Assembly (NCBI RefSeq): GCF_000275725.1
Contig: NZ_AJTS01000051.1
Span: 1 to 64,000, forward strand
Direction of reading: 5' to 3'
DNA from: Vreelandella stevensii S18214
GTDB taxonomy: Bacteria; Pseudomonadota; Gammaproteobacteria; Pseudomonadales; Halomonadaceae
DNA length: 64,000 bases
Notes under the pieces: model-generated
Database searches by the model: none
What the model was told of the DNA's origin: nothing
The model's input: only the letters and a program-made list of their open reading frames with translations
Translations under genes and position numbers: made by a program
Shown: positions 18,443 through 27,774 of the stretch, piece by piece
How positions within the stretch are numbered: position 1 is the first letter of the stretch
Layout: the number at the start of each line of letters is the position of its first letter

Positions 18443-19866
18443 ATCAACACCAAACGGTCGACTGCGATGAGTGTGGCCGAGAAGTCTCCAAATTGTGGCG
18501 ACGCCATAAAGGGCACGGCTACTGTTCAACTTGCTATGCTCGTGTGTTTAAGCGGCGGATGTGCCCACGATGTGGTGAGTTAGCCCGTCTGCCTAAGAAT
18601 GACCCAGACGCCGTCTGTCGTCAGTGCAACGTTGACAAACCGTGTGCACGATGTGGAAAAGCCAGTTCAGACTACAACATCGGCAAGGTCACTCCCTACG
18701 GCCCTGTCTGTATCGCCTGCGCTCCCTATTTCAAAGAACCAGAGCCCTGCGAGGCGTGTGGGAAAGCATCTCAACGTCTTACCCGAGTGGCGCGTATGGG
18801 GCATGATCATCGCTTATGTCCACGCTGTTCGACAGCAGACCACGGTACCTGTTCTGCATGTCGTCGACATCGTTTATTGGTGGTGGCACCCAACGGGGAT
18901 GCGTTGTGCAAAGCCTGTAATGAGCAAGGGGAAATTGCCTGCCCATCGTGTGGTAATCCCATGCCAGCGGGTCGAGGTGATGCCTGTGAGCCCTGCTATT
19001 GGACGCGAACATGCCGTAAACGCATCACCATTGGCCAAGCCGGTATCACTACCAAAGCGTTAAGTGAGGCCTTTGGGGAATTTGGTGAATGGCTGATTCG
19101 TATCACTGGGCCGCATAAGGCTGCCCTCAAGATCAATCATTTCTTCTCGTTCTTCCTTGAGCTCGACCAGGCATGGTCACGGATACCGAGCTATTCGGAG
19201 CTACTTCATCACTTCGGGGCGGAGGGCTTGCGGCGTGTGAGGCTTCCCATGCGATGGTTGCATGAAGAGCAAGGGGTAGAGCCGGATCACCAAGCAAAGC
19301 GGATCGACTCAGAGAAAAGACGTATTCAAGCGTGTCTCAGTTCTATGCCGTTCGCTTCGCTATCAGACCAAGTGCTGCAAGCCTATTGGCTGCAATTGGA
19401 AACCCGTATAGAGGCGGGCAAAACGTCCCACACCTCCGCACGACTTGCACTAAGAGCGGCAGCCGCATTGCTACTCGCTACTGACCGGGAGGGGCAGCGA
19501 CTGCCTCAACAGGGCGATGTGGACAACTATTTGCATGCGGTGCCCGGACAAGCAGCCTCGGTCACGGGGTTTACTAATTTCTTAAATCGCCAACATGCCA
19601 CCACGTTGGCTCCTCGGGTGGATGTAAAACGGGCAAGAAAGCGGCGAAAAGAAACACTAGCCCGCACCCTGATGACGATGGCCCGGTGTGCTGATCAAGG
19701 AGAGGCCTGGAGGGAGGCATGGATCGTTGCTGCCATGGAGTATTTCCATGACACAAAATTAACGCAGAAAATGCTTCGACAACAGACCGTAGAGCGGACG
19801 ACAGACGGGATACAGGTGGTAGTGGGTGGCGTTACCTACTGGCTGCCTCTGGATATTGAGTGCTAA
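18397..19866 (+). CDS. Six-zinc-ribbon protein of the Tn7-like element, function unknown
   Basis: The first 215 residues hold about six consecutive zinc ribbons, each a pair of CxxC knuckles (CDECG...CSTC, CPRCG...CRQC, CARCG...CIAC, CEACG...CPRC, CSACR...CKAC, CPSCG...CEPC). The remaining 270 residues are helical and basic. A stretch near residues 345-410 loosely resembles the SAM-like N-terminal domain of tyrosine recombinases, but no catalytic Arg-His-Tyr set was found. It overlaps tniQ and shares the transposition operon, so a role in target choice or complex assembly is likely. No function is established. Confidence 0.72.
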   Translation: MGAFKTQNESGANLLNQHQTVDCDECGREVSKLWRRHKGHGYCSTCYARVFKRRMCPRCGELARLPKNDPDAVCRQCNVDKPCARCGKASSDYNIGKVTPYGPVCIACAPYFKEPEPCEACGKASQRLTRVARMGHDHRLCPRCSTADHGTCSACRRHRLLVVAPNGDALCKACNEQGEIACPSCGNPMPAGRGDACEPCYWTRTCRKRITIGQAGITTKALSEAFGEFGEWLIRITGPHKAALKINHFFSFFLELDQAWSRIPSYSELLHHFGAEGLRRVRLPMRWLHEEQGVEPDHQAKRIDSEKRRIQACLSSMPFASLSDQVLQAYWLQLETRIEAGKTSHTSARLALRAAAALLLATDREGQRLPQQGDVDNYLHAVPGQAASVTGFTNFLNRQHATTLAPRVDVKRARKRRKETLARTLMTMARCADQGEAWREAWIVAAMEYFHDTKLTQKMLRQQTVERTTDGIQVVVGGVTYWLPLDIEC

Positions 19867-19921
19867 GACACTGATAGCGCGCAGTCACTTGGAGGGCCCC
19901 GCGACTCTGTAGGCGAATGTC

Positions 19922-19942
19922 GCCCCGCCGTTTGGACGGGGC
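19922..19942 (+). terminator. Hairpin after the transposition operon
   Basis: GCCCCG and CGGGGC pair around a 9-base loop, between the convergent zinc-ribbon gene and the cargo operon ending at 19993. No strong T-run follows. Confidence 0.45.
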
Positions 19943-19992
19943 TATGGCTCTCTACCTATATGCCAGGGCTCAACGGGGTGCCAAAAGGCGTG

Positions 19993-21087
19993 TCATGACC
20001 GTTGAGATGACGTCAAAACCAGGTCTTCATAAATGCCCTTGATAGCCTTCTCTTCTGGGCTGTGGCGCTGTGGCTCCTGTTCCTGCTTTGGATGTAGTGG
20101 GGTTATAAGCCCGTTAGAGAGTGACAGGACATCGCTGAGCTGCTCGTAATCGAGGTTTACGTTATCGACATTGTATTGGTTAAGGCGTGTCATGGTCTCT
20201 GTGAGTGCGGTCATACTGTGCTCTTCTTCTCCAAGCGGCGGAAAGGCTTGAATCAGCGGCTGACCGCCTTCCCAACCTATCTTGATCGGCTGATTGATGA
20301 TGTTGACTTGGGTGCCGGGTGGAATGCGGTCAAATATAGATTCGATGTCTTTGGGTAACATGCGGATACAACCTCGGCTTGCGCGCATGCCAATGCCATC
20401 GGGCTGGTTGGTGCCGTGAATCAAATAGCCATCGAAGCCTAGGATGATGGCATGGTCTCCTAGCGGGTTATCGGGGCCGGGCGGTACAACGCTTGGTGCG
20501 GTTTCGCCGCGTGCTTCCGCTTCACGTTTTACCGACTCAGGCGGGTACCATGCGGGGTTTTTAATGTTCATGGTGGTCTCGGTCACACCAAGGGGTGTAT
20601 CAAACCCTTCGCGACCGATGCCGATAGGATAGGTCTCAACGCGCGGTGTCTCACCGGTTTTGACATCTGGGTAGTAGTAAAGCCGCAGCTCGGCGATATT
20701 GATGACGACCCCAGTACGCTCGACATTCGGCAGGATGAAGCGTCCTGGAATGGTTACTTCAGTACCCACTCCGGGCACCCAAATACTGACCTCTGGGTTA
20801 GCACGTACAATCTCCTGGTAGCCAAGGTTGTGACGTCTGGCAATATCAATCAGAGTATCCTCGTAATTCTTCACGATGAAGGTGTCAGCCTCTCCGATAA
20901 TATTGCCTTCCTCAGGTAGCGGGTAATGCCCCTTGGGCCATTCCGTCTCCTGGGCAGTGGAAGGTTGTGCCGCCATGGCGACAGGGAGCCATGCCAGAAA
21001 CGAAACCATCACACTCACGATGAAGCCGATCTGCATTGGCCATGGGAGGAATCTCTTAAGTATTGCTGCGTTCTTTGCCAAGAGCAT
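19993..21087 (-). CDS. L,D-transpeptidase with LysM-like domain (YkuD/ErfK family)
   Basis: A periplasmic enzyme that makes or edits 3-3 peptidoglycan cross-links or attaches lipoprotein to peptidoglycan. A signal segment lies near residues 18-40 (FIVSVMVSFLAWLPVAMA), then a LysM-like region (DTLIDIARRHNLGYQEIVRANP), then the YkuD domain with the catalytic HGT ... SRGCIRM motif near residues 245-268. The C-terminal 80 residues are a family-poor extension. It is the last gene of the cadA-lspA-lnt run, 2 bases after lnt. An L,D-transpeptidase as transposon cargo next to lipoprotein enzymes suggests an envelope-stress function. Confidence 0.88.
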   Translation of the reverse strand: MLLAKNAAILKRFLPWPMQIGFIVSVMVSFLAWLPVAMAAQPSTAQETEWPKGHYPLPEEGNIIGEADTFIVKNYEDTLIDIARRHNLGYQEIVRANPEVSIWVPGVGTEVTIPGRFILPNVERTGVVINIAELRLYYYPDVKTGETPRVETYPIGIGREGFDTPLGVTETTMNIKNPAWYPPESVKREAEARGETAPSVVPPGPDNPLGDHAIILGFDGYLIHGTNQPDGIGMRASRGCIRMLPKDIESIFDRIPPGTQVNIINQPIKIGWEGGQPLIQAFPPLGEEEHSMTALTETMTRLNQYNVDNVNLDYEQLSDVLSLSNGLITPLHPKQEQEPQRHSPEEKAIKGIYEDLVLTSSQRS

Positions 21088-21089
21088 CG

Positions 21090-22622
21090 CTAGGTTCCTT
21101 TTTCATCTAATGCGTCGTTTTTTGATCGAGATAAGTTCAGTTGTAACCCGAGCAGTGTCAGCACCGCAGCGAGTATCCAAGCGGGGCCACTACCGGTGCG
21201 TGTGAAAGGAGTTAGGCCCTGCATCGGGGTCACCTCGCCCGTTAAACTGGCCTGTTCAAACTGTGGGGCACGGGCTGTGACGTGACCTTGTGAATCGATG
21301 ATGGCCGTCACGCCATTACTGGTAGCTCGAAGTAGGTGACGACCATTTTCTAAGGCACGTAGACGCGCCATTTGAAGATGTTGGTGTGGGCCAATGGAGC
21401 GCCCAAACCACGTATCGTTGGAAACCGTTAATAGCAGCTCGGCATTACGCGCCTGTTGGGCGACATGGTCGGCAAAAATGATTTCGTAACAAATGGCATT
21501 GCCAATGGTGGCTCCAGCCACGTGTAACGGAGCCTGTTCGCCTGACCCTGGGGTCAGGCGAGGTACTGGCAAGTCGAAAAAAGCAAGGGTGCCAGCGAGG
21601 AGACTTTGGAATGGCAAATACTCGCCAAAGGGCACCAAGTGCGCCTTCTGGTATTCGCCCTGCACATCATTTAGCCCTATGACGCTGTTATAAGAGCGCC
21701 CTTCACTGTCGCGTTGCAAAATGCCGGTCAACAAGGCGGTGTCAGGCCCCAGGTCGGACGCTACTTGCTCAAGTATTTGCTGTGCTTCCTGCTCAAGCAT
21801 GGGAAGGGCTGCCTCAGGCCAAACGATGAGATCGATATCCCTTGCTTGCTCCCGTGTCATCGTCGTGTAGATACTGATCGCTTCGCGCTGCCCTTGGGCA
21901 GTCCACTTAATGCGCTGGTCAAGATTCCCTTGCAGCAATGCCACCCGGATGGGCTTGCCAGCCGGGGTTGTCCATTGGGCGGGCAATAGGAATGGAACGA
22001 TCCACAAGGCGGCCATTGGGACAAGGAAACTCCAGCGGCGACGCAGTACCTCTACCCCTAACGTACCTGTCAGCGCGGTCATGAGTGACAGCAAGTACAC
22101 ACCACCAACGGGCGCCCATGGGGCTAGTGGAGAATCAATCTGAGAGGTGCCCAGCAATAACCAGGGAAAGCCGGTGAGCATCCAAGTGCGTAGCCATTCG
22201 CTCACCACCCACATACCGGCAAAGCTAAGAAAGGCGAACCGTGGCCCCGTGATGCGTCGATAGAGCCCAAAGGGGACTGCAAAGAAGAGCGCCAGGACGC
22301 TGACAAAAAGAGTGGTGAGGAGCATCGCCACCAAGGCCCCGGTGCCACTGAAATCGTGAATAGCAACGAAGACCCACGACGTGCCTGAACCGAACAGGCC
22401 TACCCCATAGCACCACCCACGCAGGGTGGCCATGGCGGGCGTTAGCGACGCTATTCTCCAATAGACCAGTGCCACGCTCACTGGGCCAAGCCACCATAGG
22501 GAAAAGGGGGCGGCACTCAAGGTGGTCAGCACCCCAGCGGCGAGCGCTACAACGCAATCGACTATTGGTGAGGAGCGCCCAGCAAAAAGCGTATATTCTT
22601 TATCTTTATCGACCACATCCAT
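21090..22622 (-). CDS. lnt: Apolipoprotein N-acyltransferase
   Basis: Lnt adds the third acyl chain to the N-terminal cysteine of lipoproteins in the inner membrane. Hydrophobic helices fill the first 210 residues. The nitrilase-like domain has Glu in VWPEAALP, Lys in KAHLVPFGEY and Cys in NAICYEIIF, the complete catalytic triad. Starting at 22622 leaves a 4-base gap after lspA; a start at 22658 would overlap lspA by 32 bases. This is an extra, horizontally acquired copy, since a chromosomal lnt is expected elsewhere. Confidence 0.92.
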   Translation of the reverse strand: MDVVDKDKEYTLFAGRSSPIVDCVVALAAGVLTTLSAAPFSLWWLGPVSVALVYWRIASLTPAMATLRGWCYGVGLFGSGTSWVFVAIHDFSGTGALVAMLLTTLFVSVLALFFAVPFGLYRRITGPRFAFLSFAGMWVVSEWLRTWMLTGFPWLLLGTSQIDSPLAPWAPVGGVYLLSLMTALTGTLGVEVLRRRWSFLVPMAALWIVPFLLPAQWTTPAGKPIRVALLQGNLDQRIKWTAQGQREAISIYTTMTREQARDIDLIVWPEAALPMLEQEAQQILEQVASDLGPDTALLTGILQRDSEGRSYNSVIGLNDVQGEYQKAHLVPFGEYLPFQSLLAGTLAFFDLPVPRLTPGSGEQAPLHVAGATIGNAICYEIIFADHVAQQARNAELLLTVSNDTWFGRSIGPHQHLQMARLRALENGRHLLRATSNGVTAIIDSQGHVTARAPQFEQASLTGEVTPMQGLTPFTRTGSGPAWILAAVLTLLGLQLNLSRSKNDALDEKGT

Positions 22623-22626
22623 AGCG

Positions 22627-23130
22627 TTACTCAGAGCGCTTAAAAGCAGGACTTTCACGCCATAACGCCACCGCGAACATCAATACACCGGCAAATAGCG
22701 CGATATCGGCCATGTTAAAGGCGGGCCAATGCCATTCGCCCCAGTAAATGTCCAGATAGTCGACGACGTACCCTCGCGCTAAGCGATCAACAGTATTACC
22801 GAGCGCGCCGCCAAGAATCAGGCTGTACGCACAGGCCTCCAAGCGCGACAGGGGTTTGCATAGCTGCACAACCAATACGACGACCACCACCAACGCTAAA
22901 CCAAGAAAGAGGTAGCGCTGCCAACCCCCTGCTTCTGCGAGAAAGCTGAAAGCGGCTCCTGTGTTCCCGGTATAAACCCAGTTAAAAAACGGCGTTAGCG
23001 GAATGACTTGGCCAAACGACATCTGGGCATGCACAATTTCCTTGACCAGTTGATCGGCTAGAGCCATCACGCAAGCTAATGTGAACCATGGCCAGCGACG
23101 TGAAGGGCTATCGTTTGGCGCTGTTCTCAT
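22627..23130 (-). CDS. lspA: Prolipoprotein signal peptidase (LspA; PbrC-like context)
   Basis: LspA removes lipoprotein signal peptides. The protein has four membrane segments and both catalytic aspartates (GNTVDRLARG and FNMADIALF). The start overlaps the cadA stop by ATGA, so translation is coupled to the metal pump. LspA next to a P1B ATPase is known from lead-resistance (pbr) operons, where it is called PbrC. The coupling here supports a metal-linked second copy of the enzyme and not a housekeeping one. Confidence 0.92.
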   Translation of the reverse strand: MRTAPNDSPSRRWPWFTLACVMALADQLVKEIVHAQMSFGQVIPLTPFFNWVYTGNTGAAFSFLAEAGGWQRYLFLGLALVVVVVLVVQLCKPLSRLEACAYSLILGGALGNTVDRLARGYVVDYLDIYWGEWHWPAFNMADIALFAGVLMFAVALWRESPAFKRSE

Positions 23131-25313
23131 GACGTTGTTTTTCCTTGTGACAGGCCTGTCATTGCGGTACTGGGCGAAAAGCGGTAACCCAGCAGTCGCA
23201 TGGCGTTCAACGTCACCAGGACGGTAGCACCGGTATCGGCCATCACCGCAATCCACATGCCGGTAATACCCAGCGCCGTTGTAACTAGGAAAATGGCTTT
23301 TAAGCCAAGGGCGAGAACAACGTTGGTTTTCACATTGCGCAGCGTGGCACGAGAGAGGTCTATCAGCTCAGCGATGCCGGTAACGCGGTTCTTGAGCAAG
23401 GCTGCATCGGCGGTTTCCAACGCCACATCCGTGCCACCCCCCATCGCGATACCCACATCTGCTGCCGCGAGTGCCGGTGCATCGTTGATGCCATCACCTA
23501 CTTTACCGATGGGGCCACGGCCTGCCGCTTGCCAGTCTCGAACATACGCTGCCTTGTCTTCAGGCATTAGTTCGCCGTACGCTTCAATGCCTAAGCGACC
23601 CCCCGTGGCAGCGACGGTGCGGGCATTATCACCGCTGAGCATGACCGCCTGTACGCCTAAACGGGATAGCGCCGCTAGGCCTTCAATGGCATCTTCGCGT
23701 GGCTCATCGCGAACCGCGATCAAGCCCAGTAAACGCTCGCCTTCGACGAGGAGAGCGAGGCTCTTACCGGCTTCTTCTAACGCGACAATTCGAGCACTGA
23801 GACTTTCCTCAAGGATGACTTTCTCGTGAAGGTGACGAGGCGTCATTAAGCTCAGCTCGCGACCCTCCACCTGGCCGGAAACACCGCGCCCCGCCAGAGC
23901 GCGGCTGCCAGTGACGGTGGGGAGGTTGATGCCCGACTGTCTGGCATGCTCAACGATAGCCGTGGCGATAGGGTGACTGGAATCCCGCTCTATTGCGGCG
24001 GCGAGCCGCAATACGCTGTTATCGTCTTCCTCAGCAATCCAAGACTCCACATCTGTGACTCTTGGGGTACCCGCAGTGAGGGTGCCCGTTTTATCTAATG
24101 CCACCAAGCGAAGCTTACCTAACTGTTCAAGAACGGCTCCCCCTTTGATCAGTAGTCCGCGCCGAGCGCCCGCCGAGAGACCTGCGGCGATGGCGGCTGG
24201 GGTAGAAATGACCAACGCGCAGGGGCATGCGATTAACAGCAATGCTAACGCACGGTAAATCGACTCCGACCATGCCATGGTCGATACCAGCGGTGGCACT
24301 ATCGCCATCAGTAGGGCGAGTAAGACGACGGCGGGCATATAGTAATACGCAAAACGATCAATAAAGCGTGCTATCGGTGCCTTGGCGGCCTGTGCTTCTT
24401 CAACCAGACGAATAACGCGAGCGATCGTATTGTCATCAGCGCCTCGTGTTACCTCCACCTCCAGGGCGGCATCAAGATTCACTGTGCCAGCAAAAATGTC
24501 ATCACCAGGCGCTCGCGAACGGGGTATGGACTCGCCGTTTACCGGCGACTCGTCAATGTCGGAGGTGCCCACCAGGATGCGTCCATCGCAGGGTACGCGA
24601 TCACCGGGCCGCACCAGCACACGCTGCCCGGGTTTAAGTGACTCCGCCGAGACGTCACGCAGCTGGCCATTGTCCATCAGCCTCGCCGTTGAGGGTGTTA
24701 AATTTGCCAAGGCTGAGATACTGCGGCGCGCTCGTGAAGCAGCTACCCCTTCGAGTAGCTCACCTACGGCGAACAAGAACACGACCATCGCAGCTTCAGC
24801 GGCAGCATTGATGGCCAATGCGCCAAGCGCAGCGATGCACATCAGCATCTCGATGGTAAAGGGATTGCGCATTTTGAGGGCGCCCCAGGCACTCTGCGCA
24901 ATGGGTATTAAGCCGACTAGCGTGGCCAAAATGAAAGGCATATTACCCAGCGCAGGCCATGCTAAACGAAGCGCGAAGGCCACTATCAGCAGATTTCCTG
25001 TGATAATGACCAAGCGCCCTTTAGCGGTTTGCCACCAAGAGGATGAAGCACCAGATGCGCGTGTTTGGCCATCATGGGAAGCCACTTGATAGCCTAGTTC
25101 GTTCAGGATGCCCTCAATGGTCTTTCGCGAGGGGGCCCCGTGATCGTGGTGGTGAATCTTCACTGATCCCGTGACCGAGCTTGCCGTGACTTCCTCAATG
25201 CCTTCCAGTCGCTCTAGCGCCGATACAACCTTGCGCTCACAACCGCCGCAGTCCATGCCTTCAACACGCAGCGTCAAGGTGGTAGGCGCTGTTGTCGGCG
25301 TTGATGTTTTCAT
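23127..25313 (-). CDS. cadA: Zn/Cd/Pb-exporting P1B-type ATPase (CadA/ZntA/PbrA)
   Basis: Pumps divalent soft metals out of the cytoplasm with ATP. Domains in order: HMA metal-binding domain (GMDCGGC, residues 19-25), membrane helices from about 95, the transmembrane CPC metal site (IACPCALVIS), the phosphorylated Asp in DKTGT, the SSHPIA motif, and GDGINDAP. The CPC motif and HMA type point to Zn, Cd or Pb, not copper. It is transcribed away from merR, from a promoter with the long spacer typical of MerR control, and is the first gene of a four-gene operon. Confidence 0.93.
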   Translation of the reverse strand: MKTSTPTTAPTTLTLRVEGMDCGGCERKVVSALERLEGIEEVTASSVTGSVKIHHHDHGAPSRKTIEGILNELGYQVASHDGQTRASGASSSWWQTAKGRLVIITGNLLIVAFALRLAWPALGNMPFILATLVGLIPIAQSAWGALKMRNPFTIEMLMCIAALGALAINAAAEAAMVVFLFAVGELLEGVAASRARRSISALANLTPSTARLMDNGQLRDVSAESLKPGQRVLVRPGDRVPCDGRILVGTSDIDESPVNGESIPRSRAPGDDIFAGTVNLDAALEVEVTRGADDNTIARVIRLVEEAQAAKAPIARFIDRFAYYYMPAVVLLALLMAIVPPLVSTMAWSESIYRALALLLIACPCALVISTPAAIAAGLSAGARRGLLIKGGAVLEQLGKLRLVALDKTGTLTAGTPRVTDVESWIAEEDDNSVLRLAAAIERDSSHPIATAIVEHARQSGINLPTVTGSRALAGRGVSGQVEGRELSLMTPRHLHEKVILEESLSARIVALEEAGKSLALLVEGERLLGLIAVRDEPREDAIEGLAALSRLGVQAVMLSGDNARTVAATGGRLGIEAYGELMPEDKAAYVRDWQAAGRGPIGKVGDGINDAPALAAADVGIAMGGGTDVALETADAALLKNRVTGIAELIDLSRATLRNVKTNVVLALGLKAIFLVTTALGITGMWIAVMADTGATVLVTLNAMRLLGYRFSPSTAMTGLSQGKTTS

Positions 25314-25346
25314 GGTGCCTCTCCTGCCAATGGGCTATGGTTTTTA

Positions 25347-25377
25347 AGTGTAAACCTTGTAGCAACTACAGCTTCAA
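25347..25377 (-). promoter_or_regulatory. MerR-type cadA promoter and operator
   Basis: On the minus strand a -35 TTGAAG (25372-25377) and a -10 TACACT (25347-25352) are 19 bases apart. The spacer holds the dyad CTGTAG-TTG-CTACAAG. A 19-bp spacer with a central dyad is the signature of promoters that MerR-family proteins untwist on binding metal. The divergent merR gene begins 23 bases away. Confidence 0.82.
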
Positions 25378-25399
25378 GCCCTGCCTAAGGAGTTTTACC

Positions 25400-25858
25400 A
25401 TGTCGATGATCGGCCTAAGTATCAGCATTGGTGAGTTAGCACGACGAGCCGATTGCAAACCTGAAACGGTTCGCTATTACGAGCGTATTGGGCTGTTGCG
25501 CGATGCGACACGAACCGGTGGGGGGCAGCGCCGCTATGGAGACGACGCTGTGCGGCGCTTGACCTTTATTCGTCATGCCCGTGACTTTGGCTTTTCGGTG
25601 GAGTCAGTGCGAGAGCTTTTGGCCATGTCAGATCAACCTGATATGCCTTGCCAAGAAGTCGATGCCATCGCCACGCATCACCTAAAGAAAGTGGAGTCCC
25701 GCCTTCAACGACTGTCCATACTGCGTGAGGAGCTTCAACGGATGGTCACGCAGTGTGCCGGTGGTAAAGTGGAAAGCTGCCGAATCATTGAGGTCATCAG
25801 TGATCATCAACTCTGTATCACTGAAAAATCGCACGGAGGGGCTCTCGACTTGGGTTAG
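25400..25858 (+). CDS. cadR: MerR-family metal sensor (CadR/PbrR/ZntR group)
   Basis: The helix-turn-helix is at the N terminus (SIGELARRADCKPETVRYYERIGLL), followed by a dimer coiled coil (about residues 78-115). Candidate metal ligands are Cys in DMPCQEV and in MVTQCAGGKVESCRII, a pattern like Zn/Cd/Pb sensors. AAGGAG precedes the ATG at 25400; a longer frame from 25292 lacks support and would read through the operator. It should activate cadA-lspA-lnt-ldt when metal is bound. Confidence 0.88.
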   Translation: MSMIGLSISIGELARRADCKPETVRYYERIGLLRDATRTGGGQRRYGDDAVRRLTFIRHARDFGFSVESVRELLAMSDQPDMPCQEVDAIATHHLKKVESRLQRLSILREELQRMVTQCAGGKVESCRIIEVISDHQLCITEKSHGGALDLG

Positions 25859-25886
25859 CACTAACGCTACGCCCCACGCCCAATGG

Positions 25887-26669
25887 TCAGCCCAGCGAAA
25901 CATCCAAAAACAGCATGAGTACCAATCCGATGGAGAGGCCCAGCGTGGCCTTTTTTTGGTGCCCGCTTCGATGAGTTTCGGGAATAATCTCATGACTGAT
26001 CACATACAACATCGCCCCCGCTGCAAAGGCCAACCCCCAGGGCAGTAGCGCTTGTGACATGCTGATGACTCCAGCGCCTAATAAGCCACCCAACGGCTCA
26101 ACAAGCCCCGTAAGGGCGGCAATCGTCCATGACCGCCAACGTGAATAGCCCACGCCTAGCAGTGATACTGCTACGGCCAGTCCTTCTGGGGCATTCTGAA
26201 GTCCAATGCCAATCGCTAGTGGAATGCCTCCTTCGCTTCCCCCTGCGCCGAAGGCCACGCCAACGGCTAGCCCTTCTGGCAGGTTGTGTATCGTAATGGC
26301 AATAATAAACAACCAGATACGACGTAGTGAGGCAGCCTCTGGCCCTTCTCGCCCCTGTTCGAAGTGCTCATGAGGTAAGAGTTCGTTCAGTAGTGCGACC
26401 ATTCCAATCCCTAGCAAGATGGCCGCACAGGCAATGGCAGCAGGTACCACGCTACCTCCGTAACGCAGCTCCGAGGCTTCTAAGGAGGGTATGATCAGTG
26501 AGAAGAAAGAGGCCGCTAGCATGACGCCAGCGGCGAACCCCAACGCTAAATCGCGAACACCACGATTCGGTCTTTTGGTAAACAAGATAGGAAGCGCCCC
26601 GACAGCCGTCATCAAGCCCGCGGCAAGGCTTCCCAATACCCCCATGGTGACGAGAGAAACCTCTTCCAT
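25887..26669 (-). CDS. ZIP-family metal transporter
   Basis: An eight-helix ZIP transporter of 260 residues with the metal-site motifs HNLPEGLAVG (helix 4) and QNAPEGLAV (helix 5), and a His-rich loop segment (LLPHEHFEQG). ZIP proteins usually move Zn, Fe or similar ions into the cytoplasm, so its place among exporters is notable; PbrT-like uptake or a bidirectional role has been proposed for similar islands. It has its own start well apart from cadA. Bases 26670-26781 are non-coding upstream sequence. Confidence 0.86.
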   Translation of the reverse strand: MEEVSLVTMGVLGSLAAGLMTAVGALPILFTKRPNRGVRDLALGFAAGVMLAASFFSLIIPSLEASELRYGGSVVPAAIACAAILLGIGMVALLNELLPHEHFEQGREGPEAASLRRIWLFIIAITIHNLPEGLAVGVAFGAGGSEGGIPLAIGIGLQNAPEGLAVAVSLLGVGYSRWRSWTIAALTGLVEPLGGLLGAGVISMSQALLPWGLAFAAGAMLYVISHEIIPETHRSGHQKKATLGLSIGLVLMLFLDVSLG

Positions 26670-26781
26670 ACCGATTACCTGTCTTGTGGTAGATGAGTGA
26701 TCACAGCGCTAGGGTTCCATAACGAGGCAAGCACACGTTCACGTTACTAACAATCCATGCAACGTTGCTAAGCACGGGTGG

Positions 26782-27774
26782 TTACGGCTCGTTAAACGAG
26801 ATCAAGTCATAAATGGACGCCGTGCCGATAGCTTGTTCCAAGCGATCTCTTGCCTCGTAAAGTGACGCTTGATATTCACCTTGAGTCGGCTGCTCACCCA
26901 ACATGATGCGTTGACCTTGACCAAGGGGATCAACAGGCTGGTTATTGACTCTCACTTCGTAATGCAGGTTGGGGCCCGTGGCGACCCCGGAGGAACCTAC
27001 CTCTCCGAGCGACTCTCCCGCATTGACTAAATCCCCAACCACTAGCTGTGGGGAGAATCGGCTAAGGTGTGTGTAGCGACTAATGGCCCCTGTGTCGTGC
27101 TCCACCTCGATCACCTGCCCATATCCCCCTTGGCGACCCATAAAGAATACGCGCCCAGGTGCGGTGGCAATGACCGGCGTTCCTGTCGGCGCAGCCAAGT
27201 CAATTCCATTATGAGGACGCATCCCTCCATACACAGGATGTCGCCGATTCCCAAAGCGAGACGTTAAGCGGGCACTAAGCACGGGCAACCGCAACGTGCC
27301 TAGCAGGGTGTCGCTTTTGAAAAGAGCTACGTCCCCCTTTTGGGTGACCGGCCATATGACCTCCAAGGGCTCTGCCTGATCAGGCAGAGCGGCATAACTG
27401 AGGCGTGGTGGCCCAACACGGGCGCCGTCCTGGCGTCGATCTTCCTCCCACACTAATTGAATACGTTCACTGCCAGAAAACTCCAGCGGCGCTGCGATAA
27501 ACTCGCTGAGCAGTGTTTCCAGTTTAGTGGCGAAACGCGTTGGGACACCTTCTGCTGCCAAGGCCTCGTAGAGGGTGGTATCAATGACGACATCACGCCC
27601 AAAGGTTAGGGTATCAACGCTATCGAGCGGTAATGTGCCTTCTTGCTCGCTAGCCGCCTGTAACTTGACAGGGCTAAGTTCAGACGGAGGCAATGACAGA
27701 TGCGTTTGCCAATTGGCTTCGGCTAGCAAGGGGTAAAAGCCCACAAAGCCTAGTAACCACCAGCGCTGCATCAC
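26782..27774 (-). CDS. M23-family peptidoglycan peptidase
   Basis: A secreted or membrane-anchored LytM-type peptidase: hydrophobic signal at residues 1-18, a middle domain (40-160), and a complete M23 domain with zinc ligands in RPHNGIDLAAP and in LHYEVR and the GNRRHP loop. It cuts peptide cross-links in the cell wall. The start overlaps the dsbA-like stop by 4 bases, so the two are co-translated. Together with the L,D-transpeptidase it gives the island two cell-wall enzymes. Confidence 0.87.
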   Translation of the reverse strand: MMQRWWLLGFVGFYPLLAEANWQTHLSLPPSELSPVKLQAASEQEGTLPLDSVDTLTFGRDVVIDTTLYEALAAEGVPTRFATKLETLLSEFIAAPLEFSGSERIQLVWEEDRRQDGARVGPPRLSYAALPDQAEPLEVIWPVTQKGDVALFKSDTLLGTLRLPVLSARLTSRFGNRRHPVYGGMRPHNGIDLAAPTGTPVIATAPGRVFFMGRQGGYGQVIEVEHDTGAISRYTHLSRFSPQLVVGDLVNAGESLGEVGSSGVATGPNLHYEVRVNNQPVDPLGQGQRIMLGEQPTQGEYQASLYEARDRLEQAIGTASIYDLISFNEP

